Positions 1-10,881 of a stretch of DNA of 64,000 nucleotides are shown here, piece after piece. The position numbers and the translations under genes are program-made. Position 1 is the first letter of the stretch; each line of letters begins with the position of its first letter. The notes beneath the pieces are model-generated. The model worked only from the letters and a program-made list of their open reading frames with translations. It made no database searches and was not told where the DNA came from. The DNA comes from Polytrichum commune (Eukaryota > Streptophyta > Polytrichopsida > Polytrichales > Polytrichaceae). The stretch is taken from positions 8,804,001 to 8,868,000 of the forward strand of contig OX485806.1 in the NCBI GenBank assembly GCA_950295325.1. The letters run 5' to 3'.

Positions 1-718
1 TCAAGTCACCAAGTTAATTCCTCACTTATAATAGGGTTCCAACGTTCCAACCTTTGACAACAAAGTTGATACATCCAAGAAAAGTGAAGTTGTTTACATG
101 ACCCTCCAAGCACAATATATCTTTTAAGTATCGAGGTTCATACAACATATACAGATAGAGGTTTACAGTAATCCGCAAAATTAGAAATCAAGAGATATTA
201 GTTAATCCAAAGCTTTTAGAGTTCCATATTCAATGCAAAGCAACCAAAAGGAAGCAATCCGAAAGTAGAGTGAATTAGAAAACAAATCACACATATGGCA
301 ATAGACAAATGGTGGCAAATCATTTGACCAGGGACCATCCACAACAATCTGCAAGGAAGAACTTAGCCACATTCCACAACATCCCCACTGACTTCATCAA
401 TTCACGGCAGTGGATCCTTGTCGTTGAGTATCCGCTACTGATCTCCAGAGGTGACGGGAATAATCAAGCAAACTGTTGTGTAGGTTGTATACTAAGACCT
501 CGAGGAAACCAGAAGGGATAAGACCAAACCCTGAAGTAGGAAAAAAAGAGCCAAGAGTTCAATTCATTCAAGAAAGCATTTTGATGAATTTCACACTTAA
601 TGAGACTTGTGATGCAAACCTATTACAGTACTTTATTTGGAAATTTCAGCAAGCTTGCAGAGGAAAGGTATTAGGGAAAGCCCTATAGAATAAAATAAAG
701 AGAGAGTCGATTACAAAC

Positions 719-951
719 CTGTGCATGACAAGGGTGGAATGACAAGAATCGGGGCTGCTGCAAAAATCCGTCCTGCAGTGCATGCACTTACAGCACGCGC
801 ACTAGCAAGCCTGCTCTGGCCAATTTCATCACCATGTTCATCAAACACTTTGATGCCCTCTAGAAATTCATCTCTGCGGGTGATTCCGAGATTGAGGACG
901 TCCGCTGCCGCAACTGCACATAATGGTACAATTCTCCGTGCTATACCTGCC
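719..951 (-). pseudogene. Sideroflexin-like exon, isolated fragment
   Basis: The - strand reads an open 233-bp exon between a TTTGCAG acceptor (bases 952-958) and a CAG/GTTTGT donor (718-719). Its protein runs from AGIARRIVPL through AAADVLNLGITRRDEF, GIKVFDEHGDEIGQSR and AAPILVIPPL. That is the pattern of the sideroflexin (tricarboxylate carrier/SFXN) family of mitochondrial inner-membrane amino-acid carriers: a conserved VPL..AVAAA helix, then R..E...GI.V.DE.G.EIG.SR. I found no upstream exon between 951 and 3100. A possible downstream exon near 360-482 (reads LFPSPLEISS, with a stop) is weak. An isolated, duplicated exon suggests a gene relic, but a gene with a distant 5' part is possible. 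Confidence 0.6.
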
Positions 952-999
952 CTGCAAACAATTTGGAGGTTGGGACTCTTTTTCATTTTTCTTCTTCAT

Positions 1000-3130
1000 T
1001 TGTCGTGAATCAAATCAATCTCATGTCGGACCGGGGAGAGCCGGATGGTAGTTACAGGTGAACGGGTTGAGTTTGAGGATAACATGTTGAAGTTCAAGAC
1101 CTTAGGGAAATTACCAATCGTTTTAGAGGAATTTATAGAATATACCCCAACTTCATAAAGAAAGACAATTATTAAATCAACCACACTGGTTGAAACAATC
1201 ACATAGATGTGTCACATGGTCACATGACGCCTTGGGCGAATCAACACATACACTTGTACTACGCATATCATCCATGCCACGTCATCCAAGCCCCCCTCAT
1301 CCAAATTAGGTTAACCACTTGAAGTGGTTAACCGTAGTTAGAGGGGAGCCCACTTCTACATGCTTCTGCTCGTCATCCTACTCCCGCTCCTGCTCGCCCT
1401 CCCGCTACCGCTACTGCTTTCCTGTAGTGCAAATTCACTCATTTGTTGATGTTGTTTGATCTCCTGAGGTTGCCATTGCGAGAATTCATGTTGTAGAAGC
1501 TTGGTGTGCAACACTTAGGATTCACAAATTTAGGGGTTGAGGTTCGTTTGTATTCACCTTGTTCGTTAAGTGCTCTATTGGGAACTGTATCCTTGGTTGT
1601 CTGACCATTATCGAAGGATGTTCGAGCCTCAATTAATCAAATGGCGATGATGCATTAGTGTATAGGTACATCGAAGCTCGTGGTTCCTTAACATGCACCT
1701 TACGAATCTAAACTTGTTTTCTTTTTTGCACACATAAGTGAGAATAGCTCACTTTCAAGCTCACTATACTTGAAATGTGCCATCACCATCGACACCAAGA
1801 TTGTGTCTCCGGATTGAGTTTGCTTACTCCATCTTCAAAGTTCTGATGATGGATTTAGCCTGCACATCACTCCTCCGGGTGAGAGTTCTTTCCCCAAATT
1901 GTGTAGTCTGAACTTCATGTAAGGCACTTCAAGTTGGGATGTGCCAAGGATTCACGTTGAATGACAGTTCAATCCTTGACATAGGATCCCAAATTGAAGT
2001 GCAAACTTGAAGGAACTTCTCGGGTTTACTTCCTTAGTAGGAATCTTCGTGCCCAACTAAATTCAGCTTTTGGAAGGCATCTATTGTCTCTCATGTCTAT
2101 GTGGAGACTACAAATTCACTAAATGTTTTCTTTTTTAACTGCTTCTTGGTTGCTTCAGTCCATCCATTCCTCGGCTTCCTACTTTGGGAATCTCTCATAC
2201 ACATTCTCCTAGTTCAAAGCTTGCATCTCCAAATTTATGCTCTCAAATTGGGCAGGGTTCATCACCATTGGCACATGCTCATCAGAATTCTATGGTTGTT
2301 TGCTGCATGCATCAAATTGTTGGCTGAAAATTAATTGAATGTTCTCAAGTTTCAAGGCTATTTTAAGGGTCCGGGGAAATTTTGGGCACAAACGGTCGAG
2401 ATCCAAGTGTTTTCAAGTCCAGCCTGTCACATGTTCATAACTTTCAGTTGTTTTTTTATTAAATTAAGATATATTCTATAGATTCTTCTAAATTGATCGC
2501 CAAGTGAGCAACTAGGATGGTAATAGTCACATGTTGTAATGAGAAATTCCCCGGTTGATGTAATCATATCCTACCTCACAAAAAAAACTAAATCTTTGCA
2601 ATATGAGCTGACAAGGTTAGGAAGACCCCGCTAGCTGCTTAATTGGAATCTAAATGAGTTGAATTTTTTTCCTAGATGTAGCAAGGAAGTACGTGCCAAC
2701 ACTTCCTAAGCTTTCCAAAAGAAACTATTGGGAAAGAATTCTAACAAAAATGTAATATTCTTGAATGTAATACAAAATTCTCCTTAAATTTGTATTTCAG
2801 ATTGAGGATGAGGCTTGGTTAATTTTCACAACTTAAGTTAATTATATTTAAGTTAAGTGAAGATTTTTTTTCTCATTAAATGGCTATAGATCCTCCTAGT
2901 TCTTGAGCCATTTAGTATATTAGTAAAATTACACATGTACAAATTAATTTCTAGTATATTAAAAATCTAACACCTTCTACAATATGGGTGTGTATGTTGT
3001 TTCTCTTTAGATTTTAAATGCATTGTTTTGCTTATTTTGGATTTCAGATATATACAAATTCAAAGACACATCAATTTATTGAGGGTTTGTGATTGTAAGT
3101 GTGATTGTAATTGTGAGCGGTGAATCTTCT
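1000..3130. other. Intergenic DNA, no gene seen
   Basis: No coding stretch here has recognisable protein similarity or a splice-supported exon. Short open frames such as 2101-2334 look random. The only structured item is an imperfect inverted repeat at 1910-2017, listed separately. Copy B lacks this block. Confidence 0.5.
1910..2017 (+). ncRNA. Imperfect long hairpin, miRNA-precursor-like or MITE relic
   Basis: Two arms, roughly 1910-1952 and 1970-2017, are complementary over about 35-40 nt with a few mismatches and a loop of about 17 nt. The best-matched part pairs GCACTTCAAGTTGGGAT (1924-1940) with its near-complement (about 1987-2001), and CAAGGATT with AATCCTTG. Size and shape suit a plant MIRNA foldback but also a decayed inverted-repeat transposon. 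No expression evidence is available from sequence. Confidence 0.35.
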
Positions 3131-3208
3131 TTATAACTTTGATTTTGGTTGGGCTCTTATTAGGCACTTCTAATTTTTGGAGCTCATATTCAAGTTTTAG
3201 AGATTATA

Positions 3209-3960
3209 TTGAATTATTTGTTTTTTATCTTGTGTTTTGAAATATTTAGTCATAGCGAGGGAGGGACATGTGATGGTAGAGAAGTGCCACTAACGGAGAT
3301 AACCTTGGGGAAGGCCATTGAAAAACAATATGGGATTAAACTCGTCAACGACCAAATGCCTTTCCATTATCTTATGAAAGCAAAAAGAAAGAAATGCCCA
3401 TATGGTCAATTCAAATATAGATTTCATTTCAATAACCACATGAAGAAATCTCATCTTATGGTTTTTTCTAAAATAAAGGTGGGGCTGAAAGTTACAAATA
3501 CGATTAAATAAAAAATACATTAATTTCAAGGCTATAACAAATTCATTGAAGAGGGCAATTTTTTTTGAAAGAAGCCAAAGCAAGGGAGGCAAGAACAAAT
3601 GTAACATAACAAAAAAAAAAAACAATGACAACAAACATATCGGTTCTTATCCTACACTTTTAATTTTCATTTAGAAGTCTCATAAGCTTGAAGAGCTTTT
3701 GAGAATAATGACTTTGGGCAAGAATATGATTGGTGTGACCAAATTTGAGAAGTTATACAATTCTCAAGTTTGGGTTATTTTAGTTCTTCATTGTTCTACT
3801 TCTAACAAAAGAATTACCAAAACAATGAAAATATCATTTTTACCCAAGGATTGGAAGCAAAATGAAAATGTAAAGAAGGAATTCGTGACTCCAATTTTGA
3901 CGTGGCATTGTACTAAATTTTCCTCTAACATAAACTCCCTCTGTTTTTTTTAAAAAAAAA
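3209..3960 (+). pseudogene. Unrecognised Lys-rich coding remnant (copy A)
   Basis: Two adjacent + strand open stretches (about 3245-3511 and 3699-3953) encode a basic protein. It includes TEITLGKAIEKQYGIKLVN, a degenerate C2H2-finger-like CPYGQFKYRFHFNNHMKKSH (one Cys missing), and a second part with VLHCSTSNKRITKTM. The reading is interrupted near 3511, although copy B continues the Lys-rich frame beyond the matching point. I recognise no family. The finger-like segment keeps its C, F, H and H residues in both copies. Probably a relic of a duplicated gene or transposon protein. Confidence 0.4.
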
Positions 3961-4348
3961 CTACTTTTTGAAAAATCCACGGGCCTAAGATTATTTTTTG
4001 CACTTCTAACATGAAATTGCGTGCGTTGCATAACTCTCACTAAGAGCTTTCTGGCAAGCTATTGGTGTCCATAATAACACTTATTCATCGTCATTGACAA
4101 TTGATACGGAACGATCTCACACATAAAACTGCGTTGATGTGCGGCAACGCTTGTCGAGTCCAAATATCAATTGTCAAAGAAGTATAAACTCTTATTTGAC
4201 TTGGTAATTCATCGGCAACAACGTTTACATTATTTTTGGCAAATTCCAGGTCATTTGACAAAGTTTAAAATACATTCTACCAATTGTAGCTTTTGTTTCG
4301 TAATGTAGTTTATATCCAAACGCAACTTTTATTTTGAAACAAAGGGAG
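3935..4348. mobile_element. Stowaway-like MITE (copy A)
   Basis: Begins CTCCCTCTGTTT and ends AAACAAAGGGAG, the plant Stowaway (Tc1/mariner) terminal pattern. The same element in copy B (23355-23764) has a cleaner terminus and TA at both ends. About 414 bp with no coding capacity. The 5' TA is mutated to AA here. Present in both copies, so it predates the duplication. Confidence 0.7.
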
Positions 4349-4782
4349 TACGTATCTTCATTTTCAATTAAGTTATCTTATTCAATTCCAATGTTTATTT
4401 TTTTATTTTTTATTTTTTATTTTGGTCTTCAATGTTTATATTTCAAAAAAAAATTCGTTCTTTATGTCTAATGTTTACATTTTTCCTTCTAGTAAGGGTA
4501 TATTAGAGAACGAGGACTAAAGCCCATATCAAGCGCTTTAGGGAGAATTTAAAAGAATGATAGAAGTTTGAACTAAAATGCGTTGTTTTTTGCTTCAAAA
4601 ATCAATTTAAAAATATTTACAATTGATTATTTTTTAAAATTTATACAACAAGAATTTTAGATTGTGTTTAACAACTTCATTTTTTTTTTACAATTTTTAG
4701 ATGATTTTTTAGTACATACATAGGGGGGGTCAAAAGTACGCACTCACGTGATTCCTAGTCTTAACTTTAAGTGCACTCCCCG
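4349..4782. other. AT-rich junk with a short LINE scrap
   Basis: Poly-pyrimidine runs (TTTTTTATTTT-type, 4397-4432) and about 30 bp at 4518-4550 that match the L1-like LINE of copy B near 27750-27780. The scrap shows that the LINE was once present here and was rearranged when the gypsy element and its deletion formed. No gene. Confidence 0.45.
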
Positions 4783-5031
4783 AGTTCCAGATATCTTAAC
4801 TAACTCTCCCTCCATGCCTTTAGGATAACTCTAAGTATAGTGAACTCATGGTCATTTCTTATGAGGTGATAACCTAGGGTAAGACCATAGTCTCAACTAG
4901 TAGTGACTCCCTTTATCTTTAGAACTGCTAGAGCACCTAGGGTGGCACTTCTAGTCTTCTAGTAAAGGAGTTTAGTTGAACTAGAGGTTGTAAATAATAA
5001 ATAATAAATAATAATAAATACACGTTACACA
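4783..5031 (-). repeat. 3' LTR of the gypsy element, truncated
   Basis: Matches 6790-7402 apart from the MITE, including the shared ACCTAGGGTAAGACCA and the AT-rich TAAATAATAAATA block. TG start at 5031 in - orientation. The far (U5) end is replaced by unrelated DNA left of about 4783. Confidence 0.7.
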
Positions 5032-5346
5032 CCTCCCCACTTAGGAATGAACGTCCGCATTCATGTATTATCCCAAATCGTAGTGCATCAAGACATAAAG
5101 TCAAGACCACCACTAATTAAAGCGAGCCCTGGGATCTGTATCAGTGTCCATGGTCCATGCCAATTGGTTGGGTGAAACAACTTAATAATAACACCCCGTT
5201 TACAGGATCTTGTGCAAGCCTGAAAGAACAGAAGGCGTCTACCCTGAAGATTCCTACCGCCTCAAACGTTTCTGTGCAGCTGGGGCTTTGCGGTCACGCT
5301 TGACACCTTTACGTGTTAGCCTGTCCTCCGACTTGGCTACCGCATC

Positions 5347-5882
5347 CTAGTACTCATTGAGGACTTCTACACTCAAGTTGCATTCTGGCTCCCATGAATT
5401 ATACTCGGTGCATATCCGAGCCATTTGATAAGATAGAATTTCTTGGGGCGAGAACGACACCCTCTATCCTCATGTGAAAGCACACCTTCTACTTCATAAG
5501 ATGCATCTTCCGCAAAGATTGGCGGAGGGGGAGGCTGTACCCTGCCATCGGCCACATAAGGCCTAAGAAGTGATACATGAAAAACATTGTGGATCTTAAT
5601 TGTATTTGGCAGTTGCACGCGGTATGCTACAACCCCTATCCTCTTGACTATCTGAAATGGACCAATCCACCTTGGTAACAACTTTCGAGCTCCTAGGACC
5701 TTCAACTTAATGTTGGCAATACTTACAAGCACTTGCTGGTTCACCTCAAACGATACCTCTCGTCTGTGCTTGTCAACATAGAACTTTTGTCGTTGTTGCG
5801 CAGCAATCAAATGTTTCTTGGTCAAACCAATTACATTTGTCATATGCTCGACAAAATTTTGCGCAGCAAAGATTTGATACAT
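5347..5882 (-). pseudogene. Integrase C-terminus plus chromodomain, gypsy polyprotein fragment
   Basis: The - strand protein has QQRQKFYVDKHRREVSFEV (end of the integrase core), KLLPRWIGPFQIVKRIG and YRVQLPNTIKIHNVFHVSLL (the GPY/F module), then a chromodomain YEVEGVLSHEDRG..RPKKFYLIKWLGY. The first open frame stops early near 5373. After a one-base shift the chromodomain goes on as EYNSWEPECN and ends at a TAG at 5347-5349. Upstream integrase, RT and protease are absent, so this is a broken remnant. The chromodomain would have directed integration to modified chromatin. Upstream (5894-6124) is an open stretch rich in Ser/Thr/Pro that I do not recognise. Confidence 0.85.
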
Positions 5883-6675
5883 GCTGTTCTCACTTATTGG
5901 TCACACTGCGTCTCTATCCGTTGAAACTGATCATGGTCATCAATGAGTTTCCCCTCACAATATTCCCGGATATTTATGGCTACCAGATGACCCATAGCTT
6001 CATCCGTATCTACGGATGTGGGAGATGTGACCACGGGAGGAACTACAAGAGGGCTACCCTCAGTTGATGGACCAGATGTGTCCAGGTCAGTGGCCATTGG
6101 ACCAAATAAACACCCAAAACCCAAATAAAACGTTCAAATTTTGAAGAAAACCAGAAATAAAATACCATAAAATGTTCTCAAAATTATAGAAATTGCTTCA
6201 ACTACAAATGAAAATAAATTTTTAGTTGATAACCGGCTGACCCGATACTCAAGTCGCGCTACAAAAGTTTTTCACCTCGTGTAACCGGACGAACCGGTAA
6301 CCACATGGCGGTGACCAGTCGTGTCGGTCTGCCGACGTCAGCCGTTTCTGCGCGTTCAACTGAAGCGTTCGATCTCTCGTTTCCTCATGATGCGGACCAC
6401 ATGCGATCAATACCTCGGCATTCATGTGTGCAAATCACACAGTCGTTAATATGAATGGAGATTAGCGAATTTTTCTGCGAGCTCACGGCCATCGCCCGTC
6501 GCGCTGCTCGTATGCGCGTATGCGTACGCGGCAGTTCGTACGCGTATGCGGCTCTAAATACAAAATAAATAAATTACACCATTCCCCAAATTCTGCTCCC
6601 CATTTCCCCAAATCTCAACACAACAAAATGCACAACGGAATAATAGCATCACCCAAAAATGAACAAGGTTCAAGA

Positions 6676-6688
6676 GCTCTAATACCAA
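6676..6688 (-). other. Primer binding site of the gypsy element
   Basis: Reads TTGGTATTAGAGC on the - strand directly after the CA end of the 5' LTR. One base differs from the usual TGGTATCAGAGC initiator-Met tRNA complement of plant LTR retrotransposons. Confidence 0.75.
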
Positions 6689-7402
6689 TGTAACATATCT
6701 CACAATAATGAGATTCAAGAGGCATGTTCCACCCAACCTTAGAGCTTATATACTAGATACTGCTATGAGTTGAGGCTCCCTTCAACTATTAGTTCTAGAT
6801 ATCTTAACTAGCTCTCCCTCCATGCTTCTAGGCTCGGGGGGGGGGGGGGGGAGGGTAGCGTGTTAAAAAGTTAAGGATCTAGGTGCGAACAACCATTATT
6901 TTATAGGGGGGTATTACTTTCAAAAAAGAAATTCACATGCTATCATTATGTAATTTTCTACTTTGGGTTGATAGAAAAATGGCTTGCATTACTTATAATT
7001 CCAAATTACCTATTATTCCATACCCTATAGTACTTTAAAGATGTCCAATGCCATTTTTGATACCCTATATTACTCTTAAGTCCATTTATAATTTTTTGCC
7101 CCCATGTTTTTAAAATACCCTATCATTTGTTCGCACGTATATTGCTACTCCAACCAATGACTACCCCCCCCCCCCGAGCCTTTAGGATAACTCCAAGTAC
7201 AGTTAACTCATGGTCGTTTCTTACGAGGTGATAACCTAGGGTAAGACCACAGTCTCAACTAGTAGTGACTCCCTTTACCTTTAGAATTGCTAGAGCACCT
7301 AGGGTGGCACCTCTAGTCTTCTAGTAAAGGAGTTTAGTTGAACTAGAGGTTGTAAATAGTAAATAGTAAATAATAAATAAATAAGTAAATACACGTTACA
7401 CA
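6689..7402 (-). repeat. 5' LTR of the gypsy element, with MITE inside
   Basis: In - orientation starts TGTGTAACG at 7402 and ends ATATGTTACA at 6689. Split by the MITE at 6833-7178. Without it the LTR is about 370 bp. The sister LTR at 4783-5031 shows the uninterrupted CCTTTAGGATAACTC. Confidence 0.75.
6833..7178. mobile_element. 346-bp G-run MITE, copy 1 (8-bp target duplication)
   Basis: Starts CTCGG with a G run of about 15 and ends with a C run then GAG, so the ends are inverted repeats; GTGCGAACAA near the left end is also mirrored at the right (TTGTTCGCAC). Flanked by CTTCTAGG and CCTTTAGG (6 of 8 identical), while the sister LTR has a single CCTTTAGG. An 8-bp duplication suggests the hAT superfamily. 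Non-coding. Confidence 0.8.
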
Positions 7403-7429
7403 ATTAACATCAACAACCAAGTAACCAAG

Positions 7430-9440
7430 GCCTTTGAACTCCATAGAGGAGCCCGTTAGGGCTGCACTTTAGCCCCCTATATGTTCATTATTATGGCAAA
7501 AACACTATATGCAAGAGTTAAATATGCAATGAGATGCGATAACCTCAAAGGAATTACCCTCCCTCAATATAACTCCCATCAAATCATTAGCCAATATGTA
7601 GAGGGCACATCTTCTATGGTGAAGGTGGAACAAACAATTGTTGATAACCTTGTTGGGATCTTGCACAAGTTTGGAATGGTGTCCGGATTGAAGATCAATT
7701 GGCATAAAAATGTCGCATACCGGTACGGCCAAGGATGACCACCGAGATGGGTGGAAAAATATCAATGGAAATGGGCCGCTAACGGAGACCTATCAAACTA
7801 CTAGGAATGTCATTTGGGATTCAACTAAAAATTCATGATGTTTACCAACTCTTGATAAACAATGATAAAACCAAACTCAAATATTGGAGCTCTACACATT
7901 TATCGCTTGCAGGCTGAACCCTTATTATGAACCAAGTTTTGATGTCATCCCTTTGGTACTTCATTGTTGTTTGGGTTGGGTCTGAGAGAGTTTTTGGAAA
8001 AATTAAAGCTTTACTTCGCAATTACTTGTGGTCCGGATCAAAAAATACATCCAAGGCATGGGTGAATTGGGATGATTGCACTATGCCCAAAAAAATCGGT
8101 AACCTTAGTTCTCGGGGGGGGGGGGCAGTGTGTTAAAAAGTTAAGGATATAGGTGCGAACAACCATTATTTTATAGGGGGGTATTACTTTCAATTCTCTT
8201 TTTTTTTTCACATGCTATCATTATGCAAATTTCTACTTTGGGTTAATAGAAAAATGGCTTGCATTACTTATAATTCCATATTACCTATTATTCCATACCC
8301 TATAGTTCTTTAAAGATGTCCAGTGCCATTTTTGATACCCTATATTACTCTTAAGTCCATTTATAATTTTTTGCCCCCATGTTTTTAAAATACCCTATCA
8401 TTTGTTTGCACGTATATTGCTACTCCAACCAATGACTACCCCCCCCCCCCCCCGAGCCTTAGTTTGATCTTGCTAGAAAATGCTATGAAAGGCCTTATGA
8501 GCAAATGAGCAGTACAAACTCTTCTACCTAACAACTCAAACCATTCAAATCATCCTTAGGTACCACATTACGAAGTTGCAACCAACCAACCATGATCCAT
8601 GGGCTGCATCCTCTTTGTGGTTATTCTCACCAAATTTCTCTACCAAAGGTGGAACCAAAGTCTGGCATCACAATACTCAATCATGAAAGGTGATGGCAAG
8701 GACGGTTACATACCGCCCTCCTCCAACTCCGGAGGATATTTTGCAACTTAGCCTATGGTGGAGGACATAGTATCAAAGTATTTGTTTTGGTATCACCACG
8801 AGTAGGGCTTTAACTTTGTATGGGAAAGTACTAAGGTACTTTCGGGATATTTGGGGACCTGGAAGATATGAAGTCCACAACTGGGAGGCGGCCAAAGGTA
8901 AATTCTCCAATGACGAGATTTACCACGACTTTTGGATTAAACTTCTTGAATTTTACGGACTATCCCGTGATAGGATGCTCAACCAACAAATTGCTCAACT
9001 CACTTCACAAAAATGGGTTGGCCTCTATAGAAGTGAGGACGATGCTCTACCGGAATGGGTGGTGTGCGCGGGTTAATTTAACATTGGACCAATTCAATTT
9101 AGTACGGACTTCATGAACACATTTCTGCAATCCACCGTCGGGCCGCAGTATTTCATCCCTCACAGAAATTAAGCCTAACACCAAGAATGCGACACACCAA
9201 CGGCCTTCTTAGGATGGATGTCGCAAGTTAGGGTGGATAGCCTAAAGAGAGAGAGAGCAACCAAGCCCAATTTATTTTGTTTTTTTGGCAAGCTTCATCA
9301 ATTGTTTTTTGACCCTACCCGTTGGTGGTGGTCGGAGGCTATGCCTTGTTTTTGCCTATTCGGCCAAGAAGGGAAGGAAATGGATTATTCAGCAAATGGT
9401 CCTCAAGAAAATGATTCCTCATAAATGAAGGAATGAAATT
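7430..9440 (+). pseudogene. L1-like LINE, 3' half of ORF2 (copy A), decayed
   Basis: Matches 28640-30440 of copy B. Conceptual frames show the RT palm region GCTLAPYMFIIMAKTL, then ISQYVEGTSSMV in the place of the usual Y-x-D-D box, and GLKINWHKN, as in plant L1-type RTs. Further on come KWVGLYRSEDDALPEW and VRVDSLKRE. Stops and frameshifts are frequent and the 346-bp MITE splits it at 8111-8456. The 5' half is gone, lost where the gypsy element sits. Text to about 9900 also matches copy B and probably includes the LINE 3' region. Confidence 0.75.
8111..8456. mobile_element. 346-bp G-run MITE, copy 2 (perfect 8-bp target duplication)
   Basis: Same family as 6833-7178: CTCGGGGG left end, CCCCCGAG right end, highly similar interior. 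Flanked on both sides by CCTTAGTT (8103-8110 and 8457-8464). Copy B has the empty site with one CCTTAGTT at about 29324. This proves insertion after the segmental duplication and gives the 8-bp duplication typical of hAT elements. Confidence 0.9.
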
Positions 9441-9839
9441 CCATCTTCCACTTCCCCTAAGTGGAATGTCATCTGGCACAAAACTAAGGCACAAAAAGAG
9501 TTCAAAGGCCTTATTGTGACTTGCAATAACTTAGTTGTCACTTGGAAGATTAGGCCATAGATGGGCATTATTTCCTAATCTCCACTTGGGTTCCGCTAGT
9601 TCGCCCATTTTGGTTGTATTTTGGTTCTCTCTTCCAATTGAGTTTTCAATTTGTGCCAAAAAAAGAAAGAAGTGGGTGCAAAGAGAAAAGTATCAATCTA
9701 AGGCACGTCTACCTTACCTACCCACCAACTTCATGGTACCAATATTGGACCGATTCACATGGAGTCCCAAGTCCCACTCATGTCAAGTCCCAAACATGAA
9801 GGCAAGATCCCAACTTTTGAGTCTCAATTTTTTTTATTA

Positions 9840-10334
9840 AAGTATGGTTACTTATCCATTAAAGTAAGATATTGAAAAAAAAATTATGCAAATTTTTTTC
9901 AAGACTATAATTACGAGTTGGATTTAAATTTTTACTTGACCCAACTCTCAACAAAAGTCCCTCACTTCACCTCCAAAATGAGTTGCAGTGTAAGACATCC
10001 ATGTCTTGCTTGGGACTCGAGACCCGTGTGAAGTGATGAATCACAACTTCCATGCTCTCAATGGCTGAGAATGCACTGACTGACCTCAAGTGAACTGGGA
10101 CTTGGGACTCGTATGAACTGGCCCTTACGCTACTTATAGTCAAATGGGACAAAACAATTTTCCGATAGCTCCGAACTATTTGACCACTTAGGTTTAGGAT
10201 TGTGACCTTTGATGAGCAATCAAGTTGTGGGTTTCGCGGAGGAGGTTTGCCTCTTCCCATGCAACCTTCAAATCTTCATATCAAGTTCAGTATTCCTTGC
10301 CAAGGCTGAAGAGACAGATGCTTGTTGTGGCTGA
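9840..10334. other. Intergenic, no gene seen; low-copy repeat of GTCCCAAGTCC
   Basis: Sequence shared with B 30720-31234. It has short direct repeats around CAAGTCCCACTCATGT (one in A at 9768, two in B at about 30645 and 30669) and a run of noncoding DNA. No credible frame. Confidence 0.4.
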
Positions 10335-10870
10335 GAATCATCATCCGCATGTGTTCAGATCAAGTTGCAAGGTTGAAGTTACAATTTGTTTTGGGTTAGC
10401 AATAATCGCCATCCATGTGTAATCACATCGAGTTGCAAGGTTGAATTTACACTTTGTTTTGGGGCCACCTAGAATCACCATCTAAATGTATTGAAATTGA
10501 GTTGCAAGGTTGGAAGGTTGAAGTACCAATATATTTCGGGGCTAAAAATCAGAGATAAAATAAAAGATAATGAAACACATGTGGTTGTGACTATAGGAGT
10601 TCCTCGTAAACCAAGAAAATGACCAAAAGCACCTGCTACACAACTACCTAATAAAGGTGAAGTTACAATTAATAAATACATACATAATTTTATTTATTTT
10701 TAATGGTGACCAAAATACAATCGATTGGGTAGATAATTGATTGTATTTTGGGCGACAGCCGCAAAAACCAAGACTTAGATGAAATCATCATTCGAATGTG
10801 TTTAGATTGAGTGTGGTGCGAGGCAAGGGTGAAGTTATAATATATTTTGGGGCTAGAATCATCATCATCG
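10335..10870 (+). repeat. Degenerate ~70-bp tandem repeats upstream of the microprotein (copy A)
   Basis: Four versions of one module. Each has AATC-(A/G)-CCATC..., GAGTTGCAAGGTTGAA and TTTTGGGG(C). They lie at 10335-10402, 10403-10470, 10471-10552 and 10781-10870. The last differs most (TGAGTGTGGTGCGAGGCAAGG) and runs directly to the ATG at 10882. About 230 bp separate units 3 and 4. The arrangement suggests amplification of a promoter or 5'-leader module, and the same layout exists in copy B. Confidence 0.6.
10710..10751. other. Hairpin: 17-bp inverted repeat (copy A)
   Basis: CCAAAATACAATCGATT (10710-10726) pairs with AATTGATTGTATTTTGG (10735-10751) with one mismatch and an 8-nt loop. The same hairpin is kept at about 32268-32308 in copy B. 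It lies between units 3 and 4 of the repeat array, upstream of the microprotein gene. A MITE relic or a regulatory structure. Confidence 0.55.
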
Positions 10871-10881
10871 GCAACGCAGCT

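Larger units (their letters stand above)
4783..7402 (-). mobile_element. Internally deleted Ty3/gypsy chromovirus-type LTR retrotransposon
   Basis: Direct repeats at about 4783-5031 and 6689-7402 (the latter enlarged by a 346-bp MITE) flank an integrase/chromodomain fragment on the - strand. On the - strand the right LTR starts TGTGTAACGTG at 7402 and ends in CA at 6689. It is followed at once by the PBS TTGGTATTAGAGC (6676-6688), close to the tRNA-iMet-primed site of plant LTR elements. The left LTR is preceded by the polypurine tract AGTGGGGAGG (about 5032-5042). The distal end of the left LTR is lost. Protease, RT and RNase H are missing. The right end abuts LINE sequence at CAATTAACATC, which is uninterrupted in copy B, so the element entered the LINE. 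Confidence 0.8.

Noticed and set aside
3290-3634. 114-codon - strand frame
   Set aside because: It is the antisense shadow of the Lys-rich + strand frame; its Leu/Phe content mirrors Lys codons.
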